Positions 1 through 8,943 of a stretch of DNA of 64,000 nucleotides are shown here, piece by piece. The number at the start of each line of letters is the position of its first letter. Positions within the stretch are counted from its first letter, which is position 1. Location of the stretch: positions 1-64,000 of the forward strand of contig NZ_JAYGIG010000115.1 of assembly GCF_034932105.1 (NCBI RefSeq). Reading direction: 5' to 3'. The position numbers and the translations under genes are program-made. Below the pieces are notes generated by a model. It did no database searches and was not told the origin of the DNA. It was given only the letters and a program-made list of their open reading frames with translations. The stretch is from Leptothoe sp034932105 (lineage in GTDB: Bacteria; Cyanobacteriota; Cyanobacteriia; Phormidesmidales; Phormidesmidaceae).

Positions 1-699
1 GCGGTCTTGTCGGTGGCGTTTAGCCCCGATGGTCAGCGCATCGTCAGTGGCAGTTTCGACAATACGCTGCGGCTGTGGGATGCCAACACGGGCGCACCCA
101 TCGGCGCACCGCTCGCAGGCCATGGGGATGCGGTCTTGTCGGTGGCGTTTAGCCCCGATGGTCAGCGCATCGTCAGTGGCAGTTTCGACAATACGCTGCG
201 GCTGTGGGATGCCAACACGGGCGCACCCATCGGCGCACCGCTCGCAGGCCATGGGGCTGCGGTCTTTTCGGTGGCGTTTAGCCCCGATGGTCAGCGCATC
301 GTCAGTGGCAGTTTAGACAATACGCTGCGGCTGTGGGATGCCAACACGGGCGCACCCATCGGCGCACCGCTCGCAGGCCATGGGGCTGCGGTCTGGTCGG
401 TGGCGTTTAGCCCCGATGGTCAGCGCATCGTCAGTGGCAGTTTCGACAATACGCTGCGGCTGTGGGATGTTTCTCCAGCGGCTTGGACGGATCTGGCTTG
501 CCGCCGACTACAGTATCACCCACTCCTGAATCAGCCCGAAACCATCACCCCTGACCCAGCGTTCCATGAGGTGGCCGCTCGGAGCAGAGCGGTCTGCCAG
601 CAGCGAGCATGGTGGCGTTCAACCCGTTCTAACCAGGTTCCCACTAACTGGTTTGGCAGCCTCATCCACCGAGTCGCCAGTCTGTTCGGGCAAGGATAG
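1..699 (+). CDS. WD40-repeat protein, C-terminal part (5' end outside window)
   Basis: The reading frame is open from base 1, so the gene begins before the window. Four WD40 blades of exactly 43 codons start at 1, 130, 259 and 388. Each carries the typical SVAFSPDGQRIVSGS and TLRLWD signatures and they differ by only a few bases. After the last blade comes a tail of about 75 residues (W..LACRRLQYHPLLN, then QQRAWW) without blade features. WD40 propellers are binding scaffolds. In cyanobacteria such proteins often carry N-terminal NACHT, CHAT or kinase domains, but that part is not visible, so the role is unknown. The near-identity points to recent duplication or gene conversion. Confidence 0.9.
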   Translation, partial: AVLSVAFSPDGQRIVSGSFDNTLRLWDANTGAPIGAPLAGHGDAVLSVAFSPDGQRIVSGSFDNTLRLWDANTGAPIGAPLAGHGAAVFSVAFSPDGQRIVSGSLDNTLRLWDANTGAPIGAPLAGHGAAVWSVAFSPDGQRIVSGSFDNTLRLWDVSPAAWTDLACRRLQYHPLLNQPETITPDPAFHEVAARSRAVCQQRAWWRSTRSNQVPTNWFGSLIHRVASLFGQG

Positions 700-700
700 T

Positions 701-1055
<355 letters not shown>

Positions 1056-1082
1056 CGCTAACAGCAGCTCAATCACCAGCAT

Positions 1083-2771
1083 TTAGAACCGAACTGGGTT
1101 GCCGGTAATACTCTGGAACTCAAAGGTGCCAACAGTCTCACGGTAGGTGTAACGAGTGTCGCGCAGCATGCTGATGGCCAGGCGCTCACCCAACAGATTA
1201 CCACCGGTTTCGATGCCCGTACCGGGGCGACCATGACCCGCATTTCGCCCGGAGAGGGTGCCATCGGTGCGCCAGTGCATCCCTGCCCCATCGCGGAACA
1301 GTGTCACGTTGGAAATCAGCTTGTTCAGCTCACCGTGGATAGTCAGGGGTTCACCCTTAGTGTGGTAGTCAACCAGCTTAGAACCACCCTCAACTGGCAC
1401 TTTGGGGTTGGGGAAGAGACCATCGGCAAAGTAAGCCTTAGCCACCGTCGCCGATGCCGCCGCAAAGGCCGAGTGTCCACCGGGGTAGGCCGGGTGGGTG
1501 GGCGACCCTTCGGGGAAGGCCATGGGTAGCAGCCAACTGCCGTTGCGATCGCATCGGTTTTGAGCAATATTTTGCTGGCGGTTGTGCTCATAGATGCGAT
1601 CGAGTACCTCGGTGTGCCGCCACACATCGGCCCCTGCGCCAAACAATTCATTAAACTTCTCATTGTTGCAAGGGGTGTCAGCATGACCGCCCAGAAGGCC
1701 ACTGCGGAAGAGTTCTAGCCGCTGGGCATAGACCTCGGGGCGCAGACGGCGGTGCAAACACCACTTCTGGAACCAAGCGTGCTTCAGGGCATAAACCCCG
1801 GCCATCCCAGCCTGAATGCTGATGTCGGGCGCGCCTAGGCTACCAAAGGGAACGGAGGTGGTGATGTCTACACCATAGGGAATCGCCTTCGAAGCCGCCG
1901 CCTTCTGACCCAACAGCATGAGGGTAGCCCACAGCCCCGCTTGGTGCGGCAAGTCGATGTGCACCCACTGCCCAGCATCCCGCATGGTGGTGATATAGCG
2001 ACTGCCATCCAGGATATCGGTACCGCTGGGGTCGATGTCGCCATTGTTGACCTGGTTCCAGCTGTTGAGGTCGGTCATGTAGTCGACACCGGGGCGCGGG
2101 TAGCGCTGCTGCTGACGAATGGGCTGGTTGCCAAAGTTAAAGTCTTGCAGCAAAAATTGCGATACATGGGGGCCGACATCGCAGCCTTCATAGGGGGCTC
2201 GAAAAACAGTTTGGGGGGTGCAAACAAAGCCAAACTGCTCGTCAAAGCCCAGGGCATTGAGGTCATCGCAGGCCGCTTGAATCAGGCCGCTATTGGCGTA
2301 CTGGTCAAAGGGGATATCGCGGCAGAGAGCCATCCAATAGCGCTCAACCATGTCGATGGCGGTGCTGCGGCTGTCAAAAGTGGGAGCCGCAGCCATGCGA
2401 GCCCCGTTAGAGTCATTGCCAATCAGCTCAAAGGAAAACGCATTCAGTGGGTTGACTAGCTGGCGCTTGCCGCCGCCCAGTTGCACCTGCTCAAGCGCCT
2501 CTTGAGTACCAACTTGCAATGCATCGAGCAGCGATTGAAACGAGCTCGGGTCAACCAGGCCATTGGCATTGTGGGTCAGGCTCTTAGTGAATGAAGCAAA
2601 GCCAGGCAACCCAATGTTCTTAAATCGAACTTCGTCACCGTTAACGGGGGCTGACGTGACGTTAAACTCATTGGCGGCAGCGTCACGTTGTTGGTCACGC
2701 AGATCCGCCGCTTCGGTGCGGCGAGCTTCGTAATCGTGCTGTTGAGCAGTGTTGGACGGACAATCAACCAT
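1083..2771 (-). CDS. Vanadium-dependent haloperoxidase
   Basis: The protein belongs to the vanadium haloperoxidase / PAP2 superfamily, which uses vanadate and H2O2 to oxidise halides. The three active-site segments are present: KWCLHRRLRPE near residue 339 (vanadate-binding Lys and Arg), PAYPGGHSAF near 430 (the Gly-His-Ser segment with the acid-base His), and FRDGAGMHWRTDG near 498 (Arg and the His that ligates vanadium). I place the start at 2771 because GAGGA lies 8 nt upstream of this ATG. The frame stays open to 3119, but that extension is made of 51-bp tandem repeats and looks non-coding. The resulting length of 562 residues is close to cyanobacterial bromoperoxidases. Halide specificity cannot be read. 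It stands alone, with no partner gene. Confidence 0.9.
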   Translation of the reverse strand: MVDCPSNTAQQHDYEARRTEAADLRDQQRDAAANEFNVTSAPVNGDEVRFKNIGLPGFASFTKSLTHNANGLVDPSSFQSLLDALQVGTQEALEQVQLGGGKRQLVNPLNAFSFELIGNDSNGARMAAAPTFDSRSTAIDMVERYWMALCRDIPFDQYANSGLIQAACDDLNALGFDEQFGFVCTPQTVFRAPYEGCDVGPHVSQFLLQDFNFGNQPIRQQQRYPRPGVDYMTDLNSWNQVNNGDIDPSGTDILDGSRYITTMRDAGQWVHIDLPHQAGLWATLMLLGQKAAASKAIPYGVDITTSVPFGSLGAPDISIQAGMAGVYALKHAWFQKWCLHRRLRPEVYAQRLELFRSGLLGGHADTPCNNEKFNELFGAGADVWRHTEVLDRIYEHNRQQNIAQNRCDRNGSWLLPMAFPEGSPTHPAYPGGHSAFAAASATVAKAYFADGLFPNPKVPVEGGSKLVDYHTKGEPLTIHGELNKLISNVTLFRDGAGMHWRTDGTLSGRNAGHGRPGTGIETGGNLLGERLAISMLRDTRYTYRETVGTFEFQSITGNPVRF

Positions 2772-2829
2772 TGGAATATTCCTCATTAGTGAATGGGCTA
2801 GTGAATCGCCAACTTCGGATTGAGTGGCG

Positions 2830-2982
2830 TTACTCTCTGAATCGACCCCAAGGCGCGCCAAGCTTGTTGGTCCTAGGGCATTACTCTCTAAATCGACCCC
2901 AGGGCGAGCCAACCTTGTTGGTCCTAGGGCGTTACTCTCTAAATCGACCCCAGGGCGAGCCAAGATTGTTGGTCCTGCGGGC
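2830..2982. repeat. Three 51-bp tandem repeats upstream of the haloperoxidase
   Basis: Units starting at 2830, 2881 and 2932 share TTACTCTCTAAATCGACCCC, AGGGCGAGCCAA and TTGTTGGTCCT with few differences. The period is divisible by three, which keeps the haloperoxidase frame open upstream and makes a spurious N-terminal extension of 17-residue repeats. More likely this is an intergenic minisatellite in the leader region. Confidence 0.85.
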
Positions 2983-3726
2983 GTAAATAACCACTTCAAA
3001 AATTTGACCATCGTCCTGGAATCCATAGAGCAGGCAGGAGGGTAAAACAGAACTTGTGAGCCATCGCGCTTGAATGGGTCAAGCACCGCTGAGGCAGCGG
3101 GAAAACCCTCATTCATCACTGAAAGTAATGGTGGTGGGCTTTAGCCGTTGCGATAGTCCAAAGGTAAACGAGACTAAACGGCAAATCACAGTACTCGCTC
3201 GGGTACTCTTTGTCGCTATTGCTGATTCTGTTGCAACAAGCGGACATCATTGCTGGTTCCGTTGCAACAAGCGGACATCAGCCGGGTAGAGCAGCGCGAT
3301 ACCGGGCGACGGTATCGCGCGACGTGGAGCCGTCTAATGCTGTGTAGCTCACGCTGTGCGACGGGGTGAGCGGGGTATTGGGTGGAGCGATGTTGGGTTG
3401 CGATCGCAGGGTAACCCGATGCGTCATCGGATCGCCCCTACCCGTTCCCTATGACTTCCTCAGAACCGTTTAAGTGGCGTCATTTTAATGTCTTAGCTGT
3501 GGCCCACTAGCGAGGGACAAGCGGAACTTTGACGTGCCGGTGTGAGTACACGGGCACAACGGTTTTTCTAAGCTGCTGAGGTGGAAGGGGTAGCAGCTGG
3601 CGGTACTCCGTGGGCTGAGGGTTTGGGTGGTTGATGTTGGTTGCGTTGGCGAAGCCTCTCCCCTGGAGAATCTCAAAGTCTAGAAGGGCTTAAATCGATG
3701 CGCGCGGTGCAACTAATCAAATTGAA
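2983..3726. other. Non-coding stretch with a 31-bp duplication and a hairpin
   Basis: No convincing gene. A 31-bp unit is duplicated head to tail at 3218-3248 and 3249-3279 (contains GTTGCAACAAGCGGACATC). A perfect 9-bp inverted repeat GCGATACCG/CGGTATCGC with a 5-nt loop lies at 3296-3318. The short frames here have no recognisable composition. Confidence 0.6.
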
Positions 3727-3814
3727 GCGTAACGTTCCCAATCACCCGCCGCAGACAATCTTAAACTCCAACCAACAACCTCTCGGTGGTCGGTGTGCAT
3801 TGGGTTTGTTATGC
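3727..3814 (-). other. attC-like site 1 (88 nt)
   Basis: On the plus strand the ends are GCGTAAC (3727-3733) and GTTATGC (3808-3814). Inside, CCCAATCACCCGCC pairs imperfectly with GGTCGGTGTGCATTGGG. Read on the minus strand it starts GCATAACAAACCC and ends GGGAACGTTACGC, as in attC. It shares length and inner arms with site 3. The stop codon of the ATPase gene lies inside GCATAAC. Confidence 0.8.
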
Positions 3815-5971
3815 ATTGATTGCTTTAACCCTAATGTACAGATCTTTTAGATGCCTAGGTGCCATATCTAAAATTGGCTCATACATGAACGAGTTAATAT
3901 GTATATTCTCAGGTGTCATCAAATTAACCTGCTCAAGAAGCTTTACAGCTTCGATCTCAGAAGGATAATCTGTCCTAAATCGTTTGAGTAATTTTATAGT
4001 CTGATTACTTGTTATTGAATCAACGAAGGACTGATCGGCAATTTTATTAATCATAAATTCTTCTGAATTTAGACGAATAGCTATTGACAAAATGATTTTG
4101 CTTTCTAGTTCTGCTGCTTCATCTACCTCACTCAAAATCACTTCCGATATTTCATGTATAAGATCAATTACGATCTTATCTGGGTTTGCCAGAGCAAGAT
4201 CTGACTTATCTTTTAGAATGGCAGCATATATCGTGTTCAACTCCTTGATAGATATGCTTTTAGTGTCTGACTTGAGATGAAGTAATGAAGTGAGCTTTGT
4301 AAATTCATCATGCCAGCCACAATATTCAGCAAGATTTCTTACAAATGGAATCGCAGATATTATGAATTTCTCATCGCAAAAATTTTCTTTCCAGTGGTTA
4401 AATGGATTATTTTGATATTTCTCCTGAGCCAGGGACAAGTTACATCCATTCTTAACGGCGAAGAGCCTATTTTCTCGTGGGATACCTAATCTACCTGAAA
4501 TAGTTCTATGAAAATCAAAATTATGGGTCAAAAATATCGAGCAAAAATTTGCTAATTCTGATATGTCTTTTAGGTATTCAACTATTGCATATTTATTTTT
4601 ATAGTCAAAAGAATCAGCAATATCATCAACCAAAAGCAAAGTGAAGCCGGATCTTTTCTTCCTCGCATTCAATTCAAACAATATATTGAGAATATAAAGC
4701 GCCCTTTTTTCACCTTGACTTAAAATCTTTAGGAGCGAGTTCCTCTCAATATCTGCTGATTTTCGATCATCAGAGAAACTAAATGAAATCTGCGGAGAAG
4801 ATCCCTTTAAAATTACATCTTCTTGGTTAGATACCTCAACTGTGAAAGGGACAGAAAATCTGTTATTAAATAATTTAACTACTTCCTCCCACTCTGTTTT
4901 TTCGCTTTTAGCAGCATCTATTGCTTGCTTAATAATAATCTTTCCGCTATTGTACTCTTGCAGTAATTCAGTTAGTACATCTTGCTGAGTGTTTAGGTAA
5001 GCTATCCAAACATCCTGTTGAAGTTTCTTATAATCCAGAAGTTCCGCTACAATATCTTGATTTTCAAATAAATAATCTCGAAATTTTCTGAGTTCCGCAT
5101 TTGTGAGTTTCTTATCAATAGCATCAAATTTTTTTGACAACTCTTCATCTGAGAGTATTTTTTCTTTCTCTTCTTCTATTTTATCCTCTAATTGCTTTGC
5201 AGAGGTTATCTCTTCCTTATCTTTTCCATCAAAAAGATTGACTGAATGATTCGCGGAAAAAAATCCATTATCAGAAAGATTTTTTTGGATGGTTTTTGCA
5301 TGATAATGGTTGAACGACTTATTTAGAATGGGGGATTTTTCAACCAGCTCATTATATTTCTCAATGTACTCACTTAGTTGTGAGCTGATCTGACCTGAAT
5401 TAAGAAAAGAAATAGTTTTTTCATTGAATAGCTCAATATATTTTAGTGATGATAAACGCTCATCTGAACTATTTTGGATTTTTTCTTCTATTATTTCAAA
5501 TAGATTAAAAATAGAGCTTTGCTCGAATACTTTCAGTAGTTCACTTTCAGGGGTTGCTGATTTTCCAGTAAGTCCTGAAAGTTTTTTTAGCTCTTTAAAT
5601 AAGGCTTCTTTCTTCTCATCGATTTTTAACAATGCATCATCATATTGCTTCTTTATTGTTTGATTAACTAAAAGCAAAGATGTTTTGTCTGAGCTAAAAT
5701 CTTGATTATATGGCTCAATGACAAGTATATTTTCTCCATTCAGAGAGACTAAGGTCTCATCTTTTATTTCTCTTTTGCATAAACGCTCAGGGAATACTAA
5801 GTCTCTGGATTCTTCATTCTTGCATAAGTCGGAGAACGTTTTAGAAAGCGATGTCTTCATGAATCCATTCGGAGCATAAACAGAATAAGTTCTCGACTTG
5901 ACGAAACTGAAAGTATAAGTTAATTCTTTAATTCCGTAGCAGTTCTCCAAAACAATCGAAATCTTCTGCAT
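3809..5971 (-). CDS. SMC-like AAA/ABC-type ATPase (integron cassette gene)
   Basis: A 720-residue protein with an SMC/ABC-type split ATPase. The P-loop-like APNGFMKTSL lies at residues 33-42, then a long helical middle rich in Glu, Lys and Leu (about 95-390), the signature LSQGEKRAL near 420, Walker B LLLVDDIADSFD near 447, and the switch His in LTHNFDF near 483. A C-terminal helical region of about 200 residues has no motif I recognise. The P-loop has Met where most have the Gly before Lys. The architecture recalls the AAA_13 / RloC-PrrC group of defence-linked ATPases, but I cannot see an anticodon-nuclease site. It is a cassette gene between attC sites 1 and 2. A role against phage is inference. 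Confidence 0.85.
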   Translation of the reverse strand: MQKISIVLENCYGIKELTYTFSFVKSRTYSVYAPNGFMKTSLSKTFSDLCKNEESRDLVFPERLCKREIKDETLVSLNGENILVIEPYNQDFSSDKTSLLLVNQTIKKQYDDALLKIDEKKEALFKELKKLSGLTGKSATPESELLKVFEQSSIFNLFEIIEEKIQNSSDERLSSLKYIELFNEKTISFLNSGQISSQLSEYIEKYNELVEKSPILNKSFNHYHAKTIQKNLSDNGFFSANHSVNLFDGKDKEEITSAKQLEDKIEEEKEKILSDEELSKKFDAIDKKLTNAELRKFRDYLFENQDIVAELLDYKKLQQDVWIAYLNTQQDVLTELLQEYNSGKIIIKQAIDAAKSEKTEWEEVVKLFNNRFSVPFTVEVSNQEDVILKGSSPQISFSFSDDRKSADIERNSLLKILSQGEKRALYILNILFELNARKKRSGFTLLLVDDIADSFDYKNKYAIVEYLKDISELANFCSIFLTHNFDFHRTISGRLGIPRENRLFAVKNGCNLSLAQEKYQNNPFNHWKENFCDEKFIISAIPFVRNLAEYCGWHDEFTKLTSLLHLKSDTKSISIKELNTIYAAILKDKSDLALANPDKIVIDLIHEISEVILSEVDEAAELESKIILSIAIRLNSEEFMINKIADQSFVDSITSNQTIKLLKRFRTDYPSEIEAVKLLEQVNLMTPENIHINSFMYEPILDMAPRHLKDLYIRVKAINA

Positions 5972-6002
5972 GTATTCCTCTTTGTATGAAATTCATTGAG
6001 CG

Positions 6003-6105
6003 GCATAACGTTCAAAGTGAGCCGCGAGTATGGCTGGCGCGTTTTGTGCTGCTCGGAGCACAAAACGTGACAGCCATGCTCGTTGGCTCCACTGCCTTGT
6101 TAGCC
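6003..6105 (-). other. attC-like site 2 (103 nt)
   Basis: On the minus strand it reads GGCTAACAAGGCAGTGGAGCC at one end and GGCTCACTTTGAACGTTATGC at the other. The arms pair (GAGCC/GGCTC, TAAC/GTTA), which is the usual attC layout. The centre holds a further strong hairpin, TTTTGTGCTGCTCGGAGCACAAAA on the plus strand in two arms at 6041-6064. This is the clearest of the three sites near the integrase remnant. Confidence 0.85.
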
Positions 6106-6111
6106 TCTGTT

Positions 6112-6804
6112 TCATGGGCTTATTCTTTCAGATTTTATTGGATAGTAAGATTCGCGAGGTAATCCATTTATCTTTAGCTTATCGAATAGAGGTCGAATAG
6201 AAAGACCACTTTCGAAACCAGATTCACTTTGCACATGAAAATGCAAATGAGGCTCCGACGAATTGCCTGAATTTCCGCAGGAACCAAGTCTATCGCCCGC
6301 GCTAACCAAATCTCCAACGCGTTTGGAAACTGAACCATTCTTCAGGTGAGCATAAACGGATACAAAGCCTAACGAATCCTGAATCATCACTACGTTTCCA
6401 TATACCATTTGTGGATTCATCTTCCCCGGAATGTTGTCTGGGATACCATCCACCGAAACAACTACCTTTCCTTCATGTGCAGCAAGAATATCTTTGTTCC
6501 AGCAATAATAATCCTCATTTTTTCGACCATCAAATTTATGTGATTTCTCTTCTTTAGAATGAATAACCAAATCTAAAGCGAAATTCTGCACCCCTATACC
6601 ATGATGAGCATTTTGTTCAGGCGTCTCTCCACCCCAAAATACGAACCACTCACCTTCAAATGGAACTTTCGATAATCGGGCATTACTGTAGTTTGTTTTT
6701 GTGGGCTCAGCTTTAACATCCGGTTGAATTTTTATCCACGCCCAGATAAACAAAGCTATGAAGCCAATAATAAGGCCACTGATAAATATTGTTATGGATT
6801 TCAT
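6112..6804 (-). CDS. Membrane-anchored M23 (LytM) family peptidase (cassette gene)
   Basis: An N-terminal membrane anchor (about residues 3-24) is followed by an M23 metallopeptidase-like domain. Visible family features are NFALDLV (Asp ligand segment), VYAHLKNGS with its His, a hydrophobic VGDLVSAGDRLGSCGNSG strand-turn region, and EPHLHFHVQ, the HxH zinc motif near residue 186. M23 enzymes cut peptidoglycan cross-links, so an envelope role is likely. I prefer the ATG at 6804 over the one at 6828 because the latter lies in attC site 3 and the shorter form opens with a clean membrane segment. It ends 7 nt before attC site 2. No other gene is in this cassette. Confidence 0.82.
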   Translation of the reverse strand: MKSITIFISGLIIGFIALFIWAWIKIQPDVKAEPTKTNYSNARLSKVPFEGEWFVFWGGETPEQNAHHGIGVQNFALDLVIHSKEEKSHKFDGRKNEDYYCWNKDILAAHEGKVVVSVDGIPDNIPGKMNPQMVYGNVVMIQDSLGFVSVYAHLKNGSVSKRVGDLVSAGDRLGSCGNSGNSSEPHLHFHVQSESGFESGLSIRPLFDKLKINGLPRESYYPIKSERISP

Positions 6805-6809
6805 TTTTT

Positions 6810-6897
6810 GGCTAACGTCGCCCATCACCCGCCACAGACAACCTCTGCATCCTACAGATCCACTTTCGGTGGTCGGTGTGCATGGGCATTGTTAGGG
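6810..6897 (-). other. attC-like site 3 (88 nt)
   Basis: Plus-strand ends are GGCTAAC (6810-6816) and GTTAGGG (6891-6897). The inner arms GCCCATCACCCGCC and GGTGGTCGGTGTGCATGGGC match those of site 1, and the length is the same. The M23 start codon follows within a few bases on the minus strand, as expected for a cassette boundary. Confidence 0.8.
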
Positions 6898-6984
6898 TGG
6901 TCAGCAAACTTACTAGCATTTCCCAAACTACGAAGTGCCTGGAGAATGCTAGCGTCAAATATCTCACTGAGCTATTCTGGAGAT

Positions 6985-8028
6985 TTATTGTTTATCTAAA
7001 GTTATTTTAAACCTATTTCCATTGTTGTCGATATACTCACCAAACAAATCACCATTGTCTTGTACATTTAGAGTAACCTCACCAGTTTCTCCATCAATAA
7101 AACTTTCATAATCTAAAACTATTTTTCTTCCTGTAATATTTCCTTTTCCTTGAGATATAAATTTACCCTGCAAATCAAACTCATCTAAAACAATAGAAGT
7201 ATTTTGTTGTTTAAGATCGTAAGTAAGACCTCCACCTCCATCACCTCCAACACTAATGTACCTTCCTGCAACATCCAGCACTACGCCAGGTACGTCTTGC
7301 CCAGAAATAGGTATACGGGCAAGAACTTCTCCATTTTGAAGCTCCAAGAATATCTGCTCTGTCTTATTAGATAGAACAACTGTAGATGGTGCTGCTGCTA
7401 AATCTGCACCGTCTACAGCACGAGCAATTCTGATAGTCAATAAATAAGGATTATTGACCGTAACCCCATCAGTTTCATCAACAATAGAAGAATCAAAATT
7501 TTTCACTTTAAGCATGACACTTCCCTTGTCGAAGTTGTATCCCGCAACGTTAACAGTCTCCGTAATACTGCCAATTCGTCTAAGGTCAATGGAATTAGGA
7601 CTCGTGCTACAAACAACTGGGATATTGAATGGATTAGCTCTTTCTGCGATATTTACTGCCCTTGCAATTTCATTACGCAACTCAATCAGTTCCGACTGGG
7701 TTCTTTGAAGAAGAAAATCTATATTGCATCTAAACTCTATACCAATTCCAAAAGTCGTATCACTAATAATACGTGGTATTCCCTTGTTGACTATACTATC
7801 TAGCGAATCTCTCCACTCTTTAGATTCTTCCTGAACAGATTGTCTCCAGGATCTTGATTCTTGATTAATTTTAGTTAATTGCTTATCTAAATCCTTGCCT
7901 AGGCTATCTATCGTTTCTCTCCATTTCGAAGATTCACTAGAAATTGAATCAATAGCATTATCTATCCTATCGACTACGTTTTTAGCTGCTCTTACTGCAA
8001 GAAAACCGCCAATTATCAAACCAACCAT
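6985..8028 (-). CDS. Unknown coiled-coil protein (cassette gene)
   Basis: I do not recognise this 347-residue protein. It opens with a short hydrophobic stretch (MVGLIIGGFLAV), then about 80 residues of heptad-like helix with repeated SxxWRxxxxS elements (SSKWRETI, SRSWRQSV, SKEWRDSL). The C-terminal two thirds looks beta-rich, with SVMLKVKNF, TIVLS-like and SGQDVPGVVLDV strands and a Gly run (GGDGGGG). One membrane anchor with a beta domain is a reasonable guess. It is the first cassette after the attI-like core, and attC site 3 lies about 88 nt past its stop. Base composition is AT-rich like the other cassettes. Confidence 0.75.
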   Translation of the reverse strand: MVGLIIGGFLAVRAAKNVVDRIDNAIDSISSESSKWRETIDSLGKDLDKQLTKINQESRSWRQSVQEESKEWRDSLDSIVNKGIPRIISDTTFGIGIEFRCNIDFLLQRTQSELIELRNEIARAVNIAERANPFNIPVVCSTSPNSIDLRRIGSITETVNVAGYNFDKGSVMLKVKNFDSSIVDETDGVTVNNPYLLTIRIARAVDGADLAAAPSTVVLSNKTEQIFLELQNGEVLARIPISGQDVPGVVLDVAGRYISVGGDGGGGLTYDLKQQNTSIVLDEFDLQGKFISQGKGNITGRKIVLDYESFIDGETGEVTLNVQDNGDLFGEYIDNNGNRFKITLDKQ

Positions 8029-8177
8029 GTAGTTACCTCATAATTACGCAAAACTAAAATCATAGATGATCGAAATTTAAATCTGGAGTATCTATTGTTA
8101 TTTTTTGCCATAAGTATGTGAGCTTAAGGCATTAGAACACTGGCTATTGTTTATGCGGAGCGGTTCCTTCCCAGGCA

Positions 8178-8943
8178 GTCGGGTAAAGGAGAGAGTTTTA
8201 GATATAGCCCCCTCCCTCCCCTCAGAACCGTACGTACAACTTTCACTGTATACGGCTCAAGCAACGCCTTGAAATTCGGTGTCTCCGATTCTTAACAACC
8301 CTTGCGGATTGTCCTGACGGTTACGTTTACAAACCGAGGTTTGCACCTAACTTTTCCCAATCAGTTACGTTTCATCTCACTTGCGCTCAAGTTGCCACCT
8401 GTCCCAAGTCTGCACCCTTTCGGGTTAGGCACAAGCCCTATCTGCCCCGTTATGATTTCCGGTTACCTTTCGGTTGGCAGCTTTCGCTTCTTGGGACATC
8501 CTGTTTCCGCTAGAGGTGTCAGCATCGGTTACCCTTTACTTACCTAAGAATGAAGGCATTCCCAGGACTCTATCGGAGTTCCCTCGTTCCATACGGGGTG
8601 GAGATATGATTGCCTTAGGACTCCTCTTTACTCCGGGGGCGAGGTGTTCCCAGCCGATACTTAGACGCTACCGACCCTCATTTGCCCCATAATGCTCGTA
8701 TCAGCCAATTTCAAGCACTTAAATTAACGAAGCCTCATCAAGGATTCATTTGCATTATCCGTAGCAATCTTGCCCTAGCCCTGATACAAATTTTGGCTCT
8801 TGTACCATTAGGCAATTGACCTCTTCTGCTGATACTGCCCCTCCATTACTGGTTGAACATTCCGAGGCGGACATCCGTCTGAACACTGACGGGGAAGGAC
8901 TTTTGGAATCCTTCCAGCTCCCCCGAACGACTTCGAGTCGCGC
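8178..8943 (-). mobile_element. ORF-less group II intron
   Basis: On the minus strand a 34-nt domain V lies at 8225-8258. It opens GAGCCGTATAC, has the AGC triad, a GTGAAAGT loop region and closes GTACGGTTC. It is followed by a GGGGAGGG-type domain VI ending near CCCGAC. A plausible 5' end is GCGCGACTCG at 8943, close to the GUGYG consensus. The ~766 nt between have no reverse-transcriptase frame, and the plus-strand frames opposite (8302-8692) are shadows of structured RNA. The boundaries are inferred. The 5' end directly follows the GTTAGGC core at 8944-8950. Confidence 0.75.

Noticed and set aside
1941..2459. 172-codon plus-strand frame
   Set aside because: Antisense to the haloperoxidase, which has all family motifs.
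8302..8692. Two plus-strand frames of 81 and 72 codons
   Set aside because: They lie opposite the structured RNA of the group II intron and have no coding features. Similar spurious frames occur opposite such introns.
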